Assembly: GCA_949298955.1 (NCBI GenBank)
Contig: CASFYQ010000012.1
Location: 1 to 64,000 of the forward strand
Origin: an uncultured Bacteroidales bacterium
Lineage (GTDB): Bacteria; Bacteroidota; Bacteroidia; Bacteroidales; Barnesiellaceae
DNA length: 64,000 bases
Direction: 5' to 3'
Shown here: piece by piece, positions 34,411-43,614 of the stretch
Layout of the letters: every line of letters starts with the position of its first letter
Position numbering within the stretch: position 1 is the stretch's first letter
Translations under genes and position numbers: made by a program
Notes under the pieces: generated by a model
Databases searched by the model: none
Told to the model about the DNA's origin: nothing
The model's input: the letters and a program-made list of their open reading frames with translations, nothing else

Positions 34411-37209
34411 ATGTGCAAAAGAGGTATTTTAGCCCTAATCGCGTGTATTTTTTGCTGGATAGGCGCCCCGGAAGCGTGGGCGCAATTTTCGATTTCGGGA
34501 ATTGTCAAAGATAAAACCGACGAGATGCCGCTGCCCCAGGTGAGTGTGCGGGTATTGTCGGCCAACGACAGTACATTTGTCTCGGGGGCATCGAGCCGCG
34601 ACAACGGTTCGTTTGCCGTGAATATCACCAAAGCCGGCAACTACATCGCAGCGTTCTCGTATCTGGGCTACAAAACCGAATATACTCCCGTCAGACTCAC
34701 TGCCAACCAACGCAGGCGGAACATCGGCACGATTCTGCTCGAAAGCAACGACATTCTGCTGCAAGAGGCCGTCGTGGTGGGCAAAGCCCCCGAGGTGGTG
34801 GTGAAAGAGGATACGGTAGAATTTAATGCCGACTCGTACAAGACCCAGCCCAACTCGGTTGTGGAGGACTTGTTGAAGAAACTGCCCGGTGTCGAGGTCG
34901 ACAGCGACGGCAAGATAACTCATGCCGGCAAAGAGATAACCAAGATATTGGTAGACGGGAAGGAGTTTTTCTCGGACGACCCCAAGGTGGCTACCAAGAA
35001 CTTGCCGGTAGACATCGTGGAAAAATTGCAGGTGGTCGACCGTAAGTCGGATCTCGCCCGCCTGACCGGTGTCGACGACGGCGAAGAGGAGACCGTCATC
35101 AACCTCACCATCAAAAAAGGCATGAAACATGGCTGGTTCGGCAATGTATCGGGCGGTTACGGACTCGACGGCCGCTACGAGGCGGGAGCCATGATCAACC
35201 GCTTCTTCGGCGACAACCAGGTGACGATTCTCGCCGGGTCGAACAACACCAACAACATGGGATTCACCGACTTGGGCGGCAGCCGTTTTCGGCGATTCGG
35301 CGGCATGAACGGCATCAACACCAGCCACAACGTAGGTGTCAATTTCAATGTGGGCAAAGAAGAGATATTCCGCGTGGGAGGCGACGTGAGCTACAACAAC
35401 ACCAACCGCCATGTGCTGCAACGCACCGAACGACAAAACCTCTTTGCCGACAGTACCTCGTATTACAGCGGTTACAACAAGATGAACGACCACGGTCAAA
35501 ACATACGCGGTAATTTCAGAGTGCGCTGGAACATCGACTCGCTCAATACCATCGAGTTCCGCCCTCGGTTTGCCGTAGCCCTCTCTCGCTCCGACAGCTA
35601 CGACTCGGCCCTCACCACGGCCGGCGATCTGGCCCGCAGCAAGGTCAATTTCAGCGAGAGCGACAACTACAACAAGGGCACGGGCTATGACCTTTCGGGC
35701 GAACTGGTCTACAACCACAAGTTCCTTTCGCGACCGGGACGTTCGTTCAGTATTCAAGCCGAATACAAATTCAGCAACACAAAAGAGGACGGCTGGACCA
35801 GAGCGCTCTACGAGTATTACCAGCTGGCCACCGACAGTACCCTCGACCAGATGGACGACAACCACACCTGGAGCAACAACTACGGCGCCCGACTCACCTG
35901 GACCGAACCGCTGGGCGATGTGTCGAAGGGGCGTTTCCTCACCCTCTCCTACCGATTCAAGGGCAATTTCAACAACGCCGACAAATATACCTACGACATA
36001 TTTACCGACCCGATATCGGGCCTGCCCATCGATACCACGCGCAACGACGACCTGAGCAACAGCTTCCGCAACGACTATTTCATGCACCGGGCCCAAGTGG
36101 GATTCAAGCAGGTGAAACCCACCTATACCTACGACATAGGTGTAGCCGTGGAGCCCTCGTCGTCACAATCGACCGACCTTATCGACAGCGACCGCAACAT
36201 ACCCAAGCGCACGGTCTTCAACGTGGCGCCCTACCTGCGCTATCGCTACAAGATGGGCAAGCAGACATCGCTGCGCATTGACTATCGAGGTACCTCGTCC
36301 CAACCCACGATGGCTCAGTTGCAACCCGTAGCCGATGTGTCGGATCCCCTTCGCGTCGTTATCGGTAACCCCTCTTTGAAACCTGCGTTCAGAAATATCT
36401 TGCGAGTCCGCTTCAACGACTATGACGAGAAGAGCCAGCGGGCCATCATGGCGATGCTCTTCGGCGGATTCACGACCAACAGCATTATCTCCGAAACGAC
36501 CTACGATGCCACCACCGGCGGACAGACGACTACCTACCGCAATGTAAACGGTGTGTGGAATGCTTCGGGTATGCTCATGTTCAGCACCCCTTTCCGCAAC
36601 AAGCACTGGCAACTGAACAGTTTCAGCCGCCTGAGCTACAACAACAATGTGGGCTACAACAACGGCATGCGCAATGATGCCGGGTCGTTCAATGCCGCAG
36701 AGAATTTGAGCCTGGCTTTCCGCTCGGACTATTTCGATGCCGAACTGCGAGGCAACTACCGATACTCGCTGGCCACCAACAGCATGCAAAATCAGAAAGA
36801 CCAAAGCACCCACAACTACGGCGGAACCCTCAACCTGAGCGGCTACCTGCCCTGGTCAATCACCCTCAGTACCGACTTGACTTACAGCGGTTCGGCGGGA
36901 TATTCGACAGGCTACAATACCGAGAGCTGGTTGTGGAACGCCCAAGCTTCCTATCAGTTTCTCAAAGGGAAAAACGCCACCATCGCGCTGAAAGTATTTG
37001 ACATTCTGGGGCAGCGCAACAACATACGCCGTACCATCACGGGTAACTATATTCAAGACGTGGAGTACAACACGCTCAACACCTACGGTTTGGTAACTTT
37101 CACCTATCGGTTCAACACCTTCGGCGACAAGCGCCCCAGCGGCCCCGGTGAACGGGGTCCCCGCGGGTTCGGGCCGCCCCCGGGCCGCCCGGGAAGACGA
37201 CCGTTCTAA
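34411..37209 (+). CDS. Outer-membrane beta-barrel protein with carboxypeptidase-like N-domain (TonB-receptor-like)
   Basis: This 932-residue exported protein has a signal peptide (to about residue 25, AWAQ), a carboxypeptidase-D regulatory-like domain (about 28-115), a plug-like region (about 125-225, with PGVEVDSDGKITHAGKEI) and a long beta-barrel. It fits the Bacteroidota outer-membrane beta-barrel family, which resembles TonB-dependent transporters; the ligand is unknown and no SusD partner is adjacent. The tail (after about 905) is unusual, rich in glycine, proline and arginine. The 258 bases ahead of it hold no clear TAnnTTTG box or other feature. The terminator at 37240-37277 follows. 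Confidence 0.85.
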   Translation: MCKRGILALIACIFCWIGAPEAWAQFSISGIVKDKTDEMPLPQVSVRVLSANDSTFVSGASSRDNGSFAVNITKAGNYIAAFSYLGYKTEYTPVRLTANQRRRNIGTILLESNDILLQEAVVVGKAPEVVVKEDTVEFNADSYKTQPNSVVEDLLKKLPGVEVDSDGKITHAGKEITKILVDGKEFFSDDPKVATKNLPVDIVEKLQVVDRKSDLARLTGVDDGEEETVINLTIKKGMKHGWFGNVSGGYGLDGRYEAGAMINRFFGDNQVTILAGSNNTNNMGFTDLGGSRFRRFGGMNGINTSHNVGVNFNVGKEEIFRVGGDVSYNNTNRHVLQRTERQNLFADSTSYYSGYNKMNDHGQNIRGNFRVRWNIDSLNTIEFRPRFAVALSRSDSYDSALTTAGDLARSKVNFSESDNYNKGTGYDLSGELVYNHKFLSRPGRSFSIQAEYKFSNTKEDGWTRALYEYYQLATDSTLDQMDDNHTWSNNYGARLTWTEPLGDVSKGRFLTLSYRFKGNFNNADKYTYDIFTDPISGLPIDTTRNDDLSNSFRNDYFMHRAQVGFKQVKPTYTYDIGVAVEPSSSQSTDLIDSDRNIPKRTVFNVAPYLRYRYKMGKQTSLRIDYRGTSSQPTMAQLQPVADVSDPLRVVIGNPSLKPAFRNILRVRFNDYDEKSQRAIMAMLFGGFTTNSIISETTYDATTGGQTTTYRNVNGVWNASGMLMFSTPFRNKHWQLNSFSRLSYNNNVGYNNGMRNDAGSFNAAENLSLAFRSDYFDAELRGNYRYSLATNSMQNQKDQSTHNYGGTLNLSGYLPWSITLSTDLTYSGSAGYSTGYNTESWLWNAQASYQFLKGKNATIALKVFDILGQRNNIRRTITGNYIQDVEYNTLNTYGLVTFTYRFNTFGDKRPSGPGERGPRGFGPPPGRPGRRPF

Positions 37210-37239
37210 CCACCGCCCCATATTCCCATATCGAAAAGA

Positions 37240-37277
37240 CAGCACCGCGTCGAAACAAGAAATTCGACGCGGTGCTG
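37240..37277. terminator. Bidirectional terminator
   Basis: CAGCACCGCGTCGAA (37240-37254) and TTCGACGCGGTGCTG (37263-37277) form a perfect 15-bp stem with A-run before and T-run after, between two convergent genes. Confidence 0.9.
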
Positions 37278-37316
37278 TTTTCGGATATATCCTCGGAGCC
37301 AGAAGAACCCCGCAGA

Positions 37317-38381
37317 TTAATGCACAGTCACCATCGTGGCCCCGAAGCCGTATTCGCGGAAGGAGGCATCCTGGCAGGTGCAGTTCTTGTATTTGTCGCG
37401 CACCTCTTTCAACAAGGCGTTGCGAAGCACCCCCTCGCCCTTGCCGTGGATAAAGACGATTTTGCGACCCTTGGCCTGACGGTACCGGTCGAGAGTCTCG
37501 CGCACCTTGTCGAGCTGATAGTTGAGAATATCGGCGTTGGAGAGCCCGGCCGTAGTGTCGAGCAGAGCCGATGCGTGGAGGTCGACCTCGATGATACCGG
37601 GCTTCTCGGCCCGACGGGTCACGGGTTTGCGCACGGGAGTATCGACACTTTTTTTCATCTTCATGGCCCGTTCGAGATCCGAAGCATCGAATACCACAGG
37701 GCGCACGGGAATATCGTTTTTCACGATGTCGATGCACCACGACGGCTCGTCGAAATAGAGGCTCTCACGGAAGGTGTGCAGCTTGTAGAACTTGGTAGCG
37801 TCGAGCCTGTATTCCACCGCCACGGGACTCTTCAAGGCAAAGTGCTTGTCTTTCTTGAAGGCGATGTATTGGATACAGATGCGTTCGAGGGTGTTGACCT
37901 CGTCCTGTCCGAACTCTTCAAGCAACAGTTGAATGTTGGGTTCCACCACCCCGGCATAACGGGTGCGCCACCCCTCGTCGTCGCGGCTGAGGTAGGCGAA
38001 ATAGAGATAGTAGTTGCTGTCGTTGACCAGGTAGCACGAGAACTGGGTCGTATTGAGGTGTTTGCTCTCGTCGGGAAGATAGGCCAGGGTGATGTTCAGC
38101 CGTTCGCCTTCGGGACGCTCTTCGCCGGCCAGGTCGTCATCGGCATCGCCGGCCACGGAATCCGTCCGTTTCTCGACCGGAGGCAGTTCGACCACCTTCG
38201 AGGCGGGCACGGAGGCACTTTTTTTCGCCGGTTCGGCGGGTTCTACCACCACGCATTCCCGGGCCAGTACCGGGGTTTCGAAACCATCTTCATCGACATA
38301 GGCTATGTCTTTCACTATTCTTACCACCACTCCGCCTCCTACGGCATTGAGGTAGCGCACTCTATCGCCAACTTTTACCAT
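37317..38381 (-). CDS. Smr-domain protein with N-terminal DUF2027-type region
   Basis: This 354-residue cytoplasmic protein starts MVKVGDRVRYLNAVGGG, a small beta-rich domain, followed by a linker rich in alanine, glutamate and proline (about 70-110). The central domain (about 110-265) is of DUF2027 type, and the C-terminal Smr domain (about 275-354) has DLHASAL and FIHGKGEGVLRNAL. Smr domains nick DNA or RNA structures, and the family is related to MutS2 tails, but here no MutS part exists. The true start was chosen because 27 extra upstream codons match nothing and overlap the queA promoter region. Function unknown. Confidence 0.85.
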   Translation of the reverse strand: MVKVGDRVRYLNAVGGGVVVRIVKDIAYVDEDGFETPVLARECVVVEPAEPAKKSASVPASKVVELPPVEKRTDSVAGDADDDLAGEERPEGERLNITLAYLPDESKHLNTTQFSCYLVNDSNYYLYFAYLSRDDEGWRTRYAGVVEPNIQLLLEEFGQDEVNTLERICIQYIAFKKDKHFALKSPVAVEYRLDATKFYKLHTFRESLYFDEPSWCIDIVKNDIPVRPVVFDASDLERAMKMKKSVDTPVRKPVTRRAEKPGIIEVDLHASALLDTTAGLSNADILNYQLDKVRETLDRYRQAKGRKIVFIHGKGEGVLRNALLKEVRDKYKNCTCQDASFREYGFGATMVTVH

Positions 38382-38469
38382 AATTTCTTTTATTTTAGGT
38401 GTAATCGAGGTTCGCCCGCGGCCTTGCGATTTCGTCGCGGCAAACCGTGCTATATTCGGCAAAGTTGCT

Positions 38470-38477
38470 TATTTTTG
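38470..38477 (+). promoter_or_regulatory. -7 promoter element for the queA-like gene
   Basis: TATTTTTG lies 20 bases before the start codon of the divergently placed QueA-type gene. Confidence 0.6.
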
Positions 38478-38497
38478 CACGATATTCAAAACAGATT

Positions 38498-39715
38498 ATG
38501 CAAAAAACGCAAGATATTCGCATCGAGGATTTCAACTATCCGCTACCCGACGAGCGCATCGCCAAATTTCCGCTACCCCGACGGGACCGGTCGAAACTGC
38601 TGGTTTACCGCCAAGGAGCAATCGAGGAGCATCATTTCTACAACCTGCCCGAGGTGCTTCCCCCCGACAGTTTGCTGGTATTCAACAACACGCGGGTGAT
38701 ACAGGCCCGACTGCATTTCCGCAAAGAGACGGGGGCTCTCATCGAAGTCTTTTGCCTCGAACCGCTCGAGCCGCACGAATATGCCCTCTCGTTCCAGTCG
38801 ACCGGGTCGTGTTCGTGGCTCTGCCTCATCGGGAATCTGAAAAAATGGAAAAGCGGCGTCCTCACCCAGGAGGTCGAAATCGACGGCAAGGTCGTGCACT
38901 TTACCGCCGAGCGGGGATTGCCTCACGGCAATGCTCACGAGGTGCGCTTCACCTGGGACGCACCCGAGGTAACCTTTGCCTCTCTGCTCGACCATGCCGG
39001 CGAGCTGCCTATCCCCCCCTACCTCAACCGAGAGACCGAGGAGAGCGACAAGACCACCTACCAGACCGTCTACTCGAAAATCGAGGGGTCGGTGGCCGCC
39101 CCTACCGCCGGACTGCATTTCACACCCGAAGTGCTGGAAGCTCTCGAAAACAGGGGTATCCCCCGGCTCGAACTGACGCTGCACGTGGGTGCCGGGACTT
39201 TCAAACCGGTCAAGAGCGAGACGCTCGAAGGACACGAGATGCACACCGAATACATCTCGGTAGGTCGCGACCTCATCGATACCCTCGCCCATACCTCCCG
39301 CCGGGTGATTGCCGTAGGCACCACCTCGGTACGCACACTCGAAAGCCTCTACTACATAGGCAAAAGACTGGCCGCCGAACCCGACGCCGCTCCCCAATCG
39401 CTCGTCGTGAGCCAATGGCAACCCTACGACGGCAGTGCCGAAATCGAGCCGCGCGAGGCTTTGCGACACATCGTCGACTATCTCGACAGCCATGGCATGA
39501 CACGACTTGTCACGGCAACGCAAATTATCATCGCACCGGGCTACCGCTACCACATCGTGCAGGGTATGGTCACCAATTTCCACCAGCCGCAAAGCACCCT
39601 GCTGCTGTTGGTATCGGCCTTTGTCGACGGCCGATGGCACGAAATCTACGACTACGCTCTGGGGCACGGATTCCGATTCCTCAGCTACGGCGACAGCTCG
39701 CTGCTGCTGCCCTGA
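38498..39715 (+). CDS. S-adenosylmethionine:tRNA ribosyltransferase-isomerase (QueA family, long form)
   Basis: QueA transfers the ribosyl part of AdoMet to preQ1 in tRNA during queuosine synthesis. The 405-residue sequence has the family start EDFNYPLPDERIAKFPLPRR, the VFNNTRVIQARL segment (about 63-74), the AAPTAGLHFT motif (about 197-206), LHVGAGTFKPV (about 228-238) and the MVTNFHQPQSTLLLLVSAF motif near the end. It is longer than standard QueA (about 345), as in a second QueA-like family common in Bacteroidota, so it could have a related but different role. The start MQKTQDI follows the promoter. Confidence 0.85.
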   Translation: MQKTQDIRIEDFNYPLPDERIAKFPLPRRDRSKLLVYRQGAIEEHHFYNLPEVLPPDSLLVFNNTRVIQARLHFRKETGALIEVFCLEPLEPHEYALSFQSTGSCSWLCLIGNLKKWKSGVLTQEVEIDGKVVHFTAERGLPHGNAHEVRFTWDAPEVTFASLLDHAGELPIPPYLNRETEESDKTTYQTVYSKIEGSVAAPTAGLHFTPEVLEALENRGIPRLELTLHVGAGTFKPVKSETLEGHEMHTEYISVGRDLIDTLAHTSRRVIAVGTTSVRTLESLYYIGKRLAAEPDAAPQSLVVSQWQPYDGSAEIEPREALRHIVDYLDSHGMTRLVTATQIIIAPGYRYHIVQGMVTNFHQPQSTLLLLVSAFVDGRWHEIYDYALGHGFRFLSYGDSSLLLP

Positions 39716-39840
39716 CATTCGCCCGGGCAGCCACACAATAAATCGGCAAAAAAAACGTATCTATAATAGTATCGGTACGAACAGAATCAGAGTGGGAGCC
39801 GGTTGTCCGCTCCCGCTTTTTCGTTGCCCGGCAAACAGAG

Positions 39841-41808
39841 ATGAAGATAAAGACGGTATTTTGGGGATTGGCTATGGCCGGCGTGTTGGCGTCGTGCTCG
39901 GGGGCAAAACTAAGTGTTGCCAACGAGCAATACGCCCGTGGCGAGTTTTACGATGCCGCCCAGACATACCGCAAGGTGTATAGCAAGACCAACCCGCGCA
40001 AGGAGCGCAAGTTGCGTGGCGAGATTGCCTTCAAGATGGGCGAATGTTACCGGCGCATCAATATGGCGGCCCGCAGCTCGGCGGCTTATCAGAATGCCAT
40101 ACGCTATGAATACCCCGACAGCATGACGCTCTTCTATCTGGCCCGCAGCCAACAATATGAGGGAAAATACAAAGAGGCCGTCAAGAACTACCAGGCCTAC
40201 CTGGCTACCAATCCGCAAAGCACCTTGGCCAAAAACGGGATACGGGGCTGCAACCTGGCTATACAATGGAAAAAGACACCCACCCGCTATATCGTGAAAA
40301 AGGTTCCGATACTCAACTCGCGCCGCAGCGACTTTGCCCCCATGTTTCTGGGGACAGATTTCGACCGACTCTATTTCACCTCGTCGACCGAGAAAGCTTT
40401 GGGCCAGAACAAAAGCGGAATTACCGGCACGAAAAACTGCGACATCTATTTTTCGAAGAAAGACGAGCGGGGTGCCTGGCAGAAACCCGAACCTGTCGAA
40501 GGCGATGTCAATACCGACGAGGACGAAGGGGTAATCAGTTTCAGCCCCGACGGTACCACCATGTATCTGAGCAAGGCTCGCCGCGAGCCCAATGCCGACA
40601 CCTCGGTCGAGATATACACCTCGACCCGTACAGGCGCCCAGTGGAGTGCTCCGCAGAAATATGAAATCACGGCCGATACTCTCTCGGCCTTCGGCCACCC
40701 GGCCGTATCGCCCGACGGCGAATACCTCTATTTTGTCTCCGATATGCCAGGCGGATACGGAGGTAAAGACCTCTGGCGTATCTCACTCACCGACAAAGAG
40801 GGTTCGCTCGAGAATCTGGGAGTGCAAATCAACACCCCGGGCGACGAGATGTTTCCCTATATCCGCGAGAACGGCGACCTCTATTTCTCCTCCGACGGTC
40901 ACCCGGGCATGGGCGGCCTCGACATATTCAAGGCGCGCATGAACTCGTCGGGCATGTGGCAAATCGAAAACATGAAGGCCCCCATCAACTCGTCGGCCGA
41001 CGATTTCGGCATCACCTTCGGCGAAGAGGAGACGGGCTTTTTCTCGTCGAACCGGGGCGACGGCCGGGGCTACGATAATATTTACAGTTTCGAATTACCG
41101 TCGATACGCGTGTGGATAAGCGGCACGGTGCTCGACAAGGACGACGAGCCGGTGCCCGACGCCATTATCCGTATCGTGGGTAATGACGGTTCGAACCAGA
41201 AAGAGGTGGCCCGCAAGGACGGCAGCTTCCGGTTCAAACTCGACCGGGGCGTACACTACGTGATGCTCGCTACTTGCCGGGGGTACCTCAACTCGAAGCA
41301 GGAGTTTATCTCCGATGCCGAGGAGAAAGATGCCGAGTATGGGGTCAATTTCGTACTGGCCTCTATCAGCAAGCCCATTCTTATCGAAAATATCTTTTAC
41401 GATTTCGACCGGGCAACCCTGCGTCCCGAGTCGGAAGCATCGCTCAACGAACTGGTGAAGATGCTCGACGACAACCCCAACGTGACAATCGAGTTGGGTG
41501 CCCACACCGACTTGAAAGGTAGCGACCAGTACAATCTGCGCCTGTCGGAACGGCGGGCCCAGTCGGTTGTCGACTACCTGATTAAATCGGGTATCGACCC
41601 CCGGCGGCTGCAACCCAAGGGTTATGGAGAGAGCCGGCCCAAGGTCATCACCAAGAAACTGGCTGCCCAGTATCCGCAATTCAAGGAGGGCGACGTGCTC
41701 AACGAGGAGTATATCAATAGTCTTGCCCCCGAAGACCAGGAGATTGCCAATCAAATAAACCGGCGCACTGAGTTCCAGGTGCTGTCGATTACCTGGAATT
41801 TGTATTGA
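39841..41808 (+). CDS. porE: PorE-like OmpA-family lipoprotein of type IX secretion
   Basis: This 655-residue protein has the domain order of PorE: a lipobox LASC with C19, TPR-like helices (about 25-135), WD40-like beta-propeller repeats (about 150-415, with SFSPDGTTMYLS and AVSPDGEYLYFVSD), a carboxypeptidase-D-like domain (about 420-500) and a C-terminal OmpA peptidoglycan-binding domain (about 515-640, NLRLSERRAQSVVDYLI). In Porphyromonas gingivalis PorE is an outer-membrane T9SS component that contacts PorKLMN/PorP and binds peptidoglycan. Other OmpA-TPR proteins exist, so the PorE identity is probable rather than proven. The domain set supports an envelope-anchoring role. Confidence 0.75.
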   Translation: MKIKTVFWGLAMAGVLASCSGAKLSVANEQYARGEFYDAAQTYRKVYSKTNPRKERKLRGEIAFKMGECYRRINMAARSSAAYQNAIRYEYPDSMTLFYLARSQQYEGKYKEAVKNYQAYLATNPQSTLAKNGIRGCNLAIQWKKTPTRYIVKKVPILNSRRSDFAPMFLGTDFDRLYFTSSTEKALGQNKSGITGTKNCDIYFSKKDERGAWQKPEPVEGDVNTDEDEGVISFSPDGTTMYLSKARREPNADTSVEIYTSTRTGAQWSAPQKYEITADTLSAFGHPAVSPDGEYLYFVSDMPGGYGGKDLWRISLTDKEGSLENLGVQINTPGDEMFPYIRENGDLYFSSDGHPGMGGLDIFKARMNSSGMWQIENMKAPINSSADDFGITFGEEETGFFSSNRGDGRGYDNIYSFELPSIRVWISGTVLDKDDEPVPDAIIRIVGNDGSNQKEVARKDGSFRFKLDRGVHYVMLATCRGYLNSKQEFISDAEEKDAEYGVNFVLASISKPILIENIFYDFDRATLRPESEASLNELVKMLDDNPNVTIELGAHTDLKGSDQYNLRLSERRAQSVVDYLIKSGIDPRRLQPKGYGESRPKVITKKLAAQYPQFKEGDVLNEEYINSLAPEDQEIANQINRRTEFQVLSITWNLY

Positions 41809-41852
41809 CGCAGGCTTTCCCGGTATATCCAGTACGTTTTTCAACTTTTTTC

Positions 41853-42718
41853 AACCCCTCCGGCTGCGCCACCTCCCCTATATTTTGCTTTGCAAAACAC
41901 AGGGGAGGAGGTTAAGAGTATTCTGCCTTCCCCTATATCACTGGCGAAATACAAGGGAGCCTAAAAATATCCTGTCTCCATCTATATCCCTCGCAAAACG
42001 CAGGGAGGGGGGAGTATTCTCCTTCTCCCCTGTGTCGTGAAACGATATAGGGGAGAGACCGAGGGACGGCTGGACCGAGGTGAGGGGTTGAAAACCTATT
42101 CCGTAAGTAAAATTCCTTACCGGGCTATATCCTGCCTACTTACTCCCCTGATTACACAGAATTTGAAGGGAACTCCAACCCCTCCGGCTACGCCACCTCC
42201 CCTATATTTTGCTTCGCAAATCACAGGGGAGGAGGTTAAAAGTATCTACCTTCTTCTCCTATATATCACTGGTAAAACACAGGGGAGCCTAAAAGTATCC
42301 TGCCTCCCTCTATATCCCTCGCAAAACGCAGGGAGGGGGGAGTATTCTCCTTCTCCCCTGTGTCGTGAAACGATATAGGGGAGAGACCGAGGGACGGCAG
42401 GGCCGAGGTGAGGGGTTGAAAGCCTATTCCGTAAGTAAAATTCCTTACCGGGCTATATCCTGCCTACTTACTCCCCTGATTACACAGAATTTGAGGGGAA
42501 CTCTAACCCCTCCGGCTACGCCACCTCCCCTATATTTTGCTTCGCAAATCACAGGGGAGGAGGTTAAAAGTATCTACCTTCTCCTATATATCCTTTGTGA
42601 AACGCAGGGAGGGGTTAAAAATATCCTGTCTCCCTCTATATCCCTTACAAATCACAGGGGAGGAGTTTAAAAGTATCCTGTCTCCCCTGTATTCTTGGTG
42701 AAATACAGGGGGAGTTTG
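41853..42718. repeat. Tandem hairpin-rich repeat array
   Basis: Two nearly identical units (41853-42176, 324 bp; 42177-42504, 328 bp) and a shorter diverged third (42505-42718) each begin AACCCCTCCGGCT. Each unit carries several inverted repeats with CTCCCCT...AGGGGAG arms, for example 41872-41879 with 41901-41908 and 42024-42031 with 42049-42056. The hairpins have similar inner loops. Frames through the array give arginine- and proline-rich near-identical peptides in each copy and are not genes. The array fills most of the 977-base gap between the porE-like gene and xth. Confidence 0.9.
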
Positions 42719-42751
42719 AGCTATATTTGTGATAAATTCGATATATAATTG

Positions 42752-42759
42752 TATTTTTG
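42752..42759 (+). promoter_or_regulatory. -7 promoter element for xth
   Basis: TATTTTTG lies 26 bases before the start codon; another TAnnTTTG match (TATATTTG) is at 42722-42729. Confidence 0.55.
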
Positions 42760-42785
42760 TTCCTATCAACTACAAGATAAAGATC

Positions 42786-43544
42786 ATGCTGAAACTTATA
42801 TCGTGGAATGTCAACGGGCTGCGCGCTTGTTATGAAAAAGGATTCGCCGACATATTCGGACAACTGGACGCCGATTTCTTCTGTCTGCAAGAGACCAAGA
42901 TGCAAGAGGGGCAACTCGATTTGCAATTCGAGGGGTACCGTTCCTATTGGAATTATGCCGAGAAAAAGGGCTATTCGGGAACGGCAATCTTCACCCGGCA
43001 CCAACCTATCGCCGTGGGCTACGGCATGGGCATGGAGGAACACGACCGGGAAGGGCGCGTCATTACGCTCGAAATGGAGCGTTTTTTTCTGGTGAATGTC
43101 TACACGCCTAATTCACAAGAGGGATTGAAGCGGCTGGAATACCGCATGAACTGGGAAGATGATTTCTTGCGGTTTTTGAAACAGTTGGAGGCCAAGAAGC
43201 CGGTAATCGTGTGCGGCGACCTCAACGTGGCTCATCAGGAAATCGACTTGAAAAACCCGAAGAGCAATCGGAAAAACGCCGGGTTTACCGATGAAGAGCG
43301 TGGCAAATTCGCCCAACTGCTGGCTGCCGGATTCACCGATACATTCCGCTATTTCTACCCCACTCAAACGGATATTTATTCGTGGTGGTCCTATCGGTTC
43401 AAGGCGCGAGAGAAAAACGCCGGTTGGCGTATCGATTATTTTCTTACCTCGGCTTCGCTCGACGAGCGGTTACGCGGTGCAAAAATACACACGGATATTT
43501 ACGGGTCGGACCATTGCCCTGTCGAACTAAACATCGACTTGTAA
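42786..43544 (+). CDS. xth: Exodeoxyribonuclease III / AP endonuclease
   Basis: This 252-residue enzyme of the EEP fold repairs abasic sites and trims 3' ends. Signature motifs are SWNVNGLRA (5-13), LQETKMQ (about 32-38), the GDLNVAHQEIDL catalytic region (about 144-155) and YGSDHCPVEL near the end. Metal-binding N, E, D, N and catalytic H residues are all visible. The start MLKLISWNVNG is family-typical; earlier in-frame codons lie in the promoter region. The gene appears monocistronic. Confidence 0.95.
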   Translation: MLKLISWNVNGLRACYEKGFADIFGQLDADFFCLQETKMQEGQLDLQFEGYRSYWNYAEKKGYSGTAIFTRHQPIAVGYGMGMEEHDREGRVITLEMERFFLVNVYTPNSQEGLKRLEYRMNWEDDFLRFLKQLEAKKPVIVCGDLNVAHQEIDLKNPKSNRKNAGFTDEERGKFAQLLAAGFTDTFRYFYPTQTDIYSWWSYRFKAREKNAGWRIDYFLTSASLDERLRGAKIHTDIYGSDHCPVELNIDL

Positions 43545-43614
43545 TCGATCTACCACTCCGGATGAAGGCGTTTTAGCTACCGAATCTATTCCCCCGAGAC
43601 ACTGTCTTTTGCAG

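Noticed and set aside
42037-42670. Two near-identical small proteins of about 113 and 101 residues
   Set aside because: They lie wholly in the tandem hairpin repeats, begin at GTG inside a hairpin, and their similarity only reflects the DNA repeat.
41853-42718. CRISPR array
   Set aside because: Repeat units of 324-328 bp are near-identical throughout with no short unique spacers and no cas genes.
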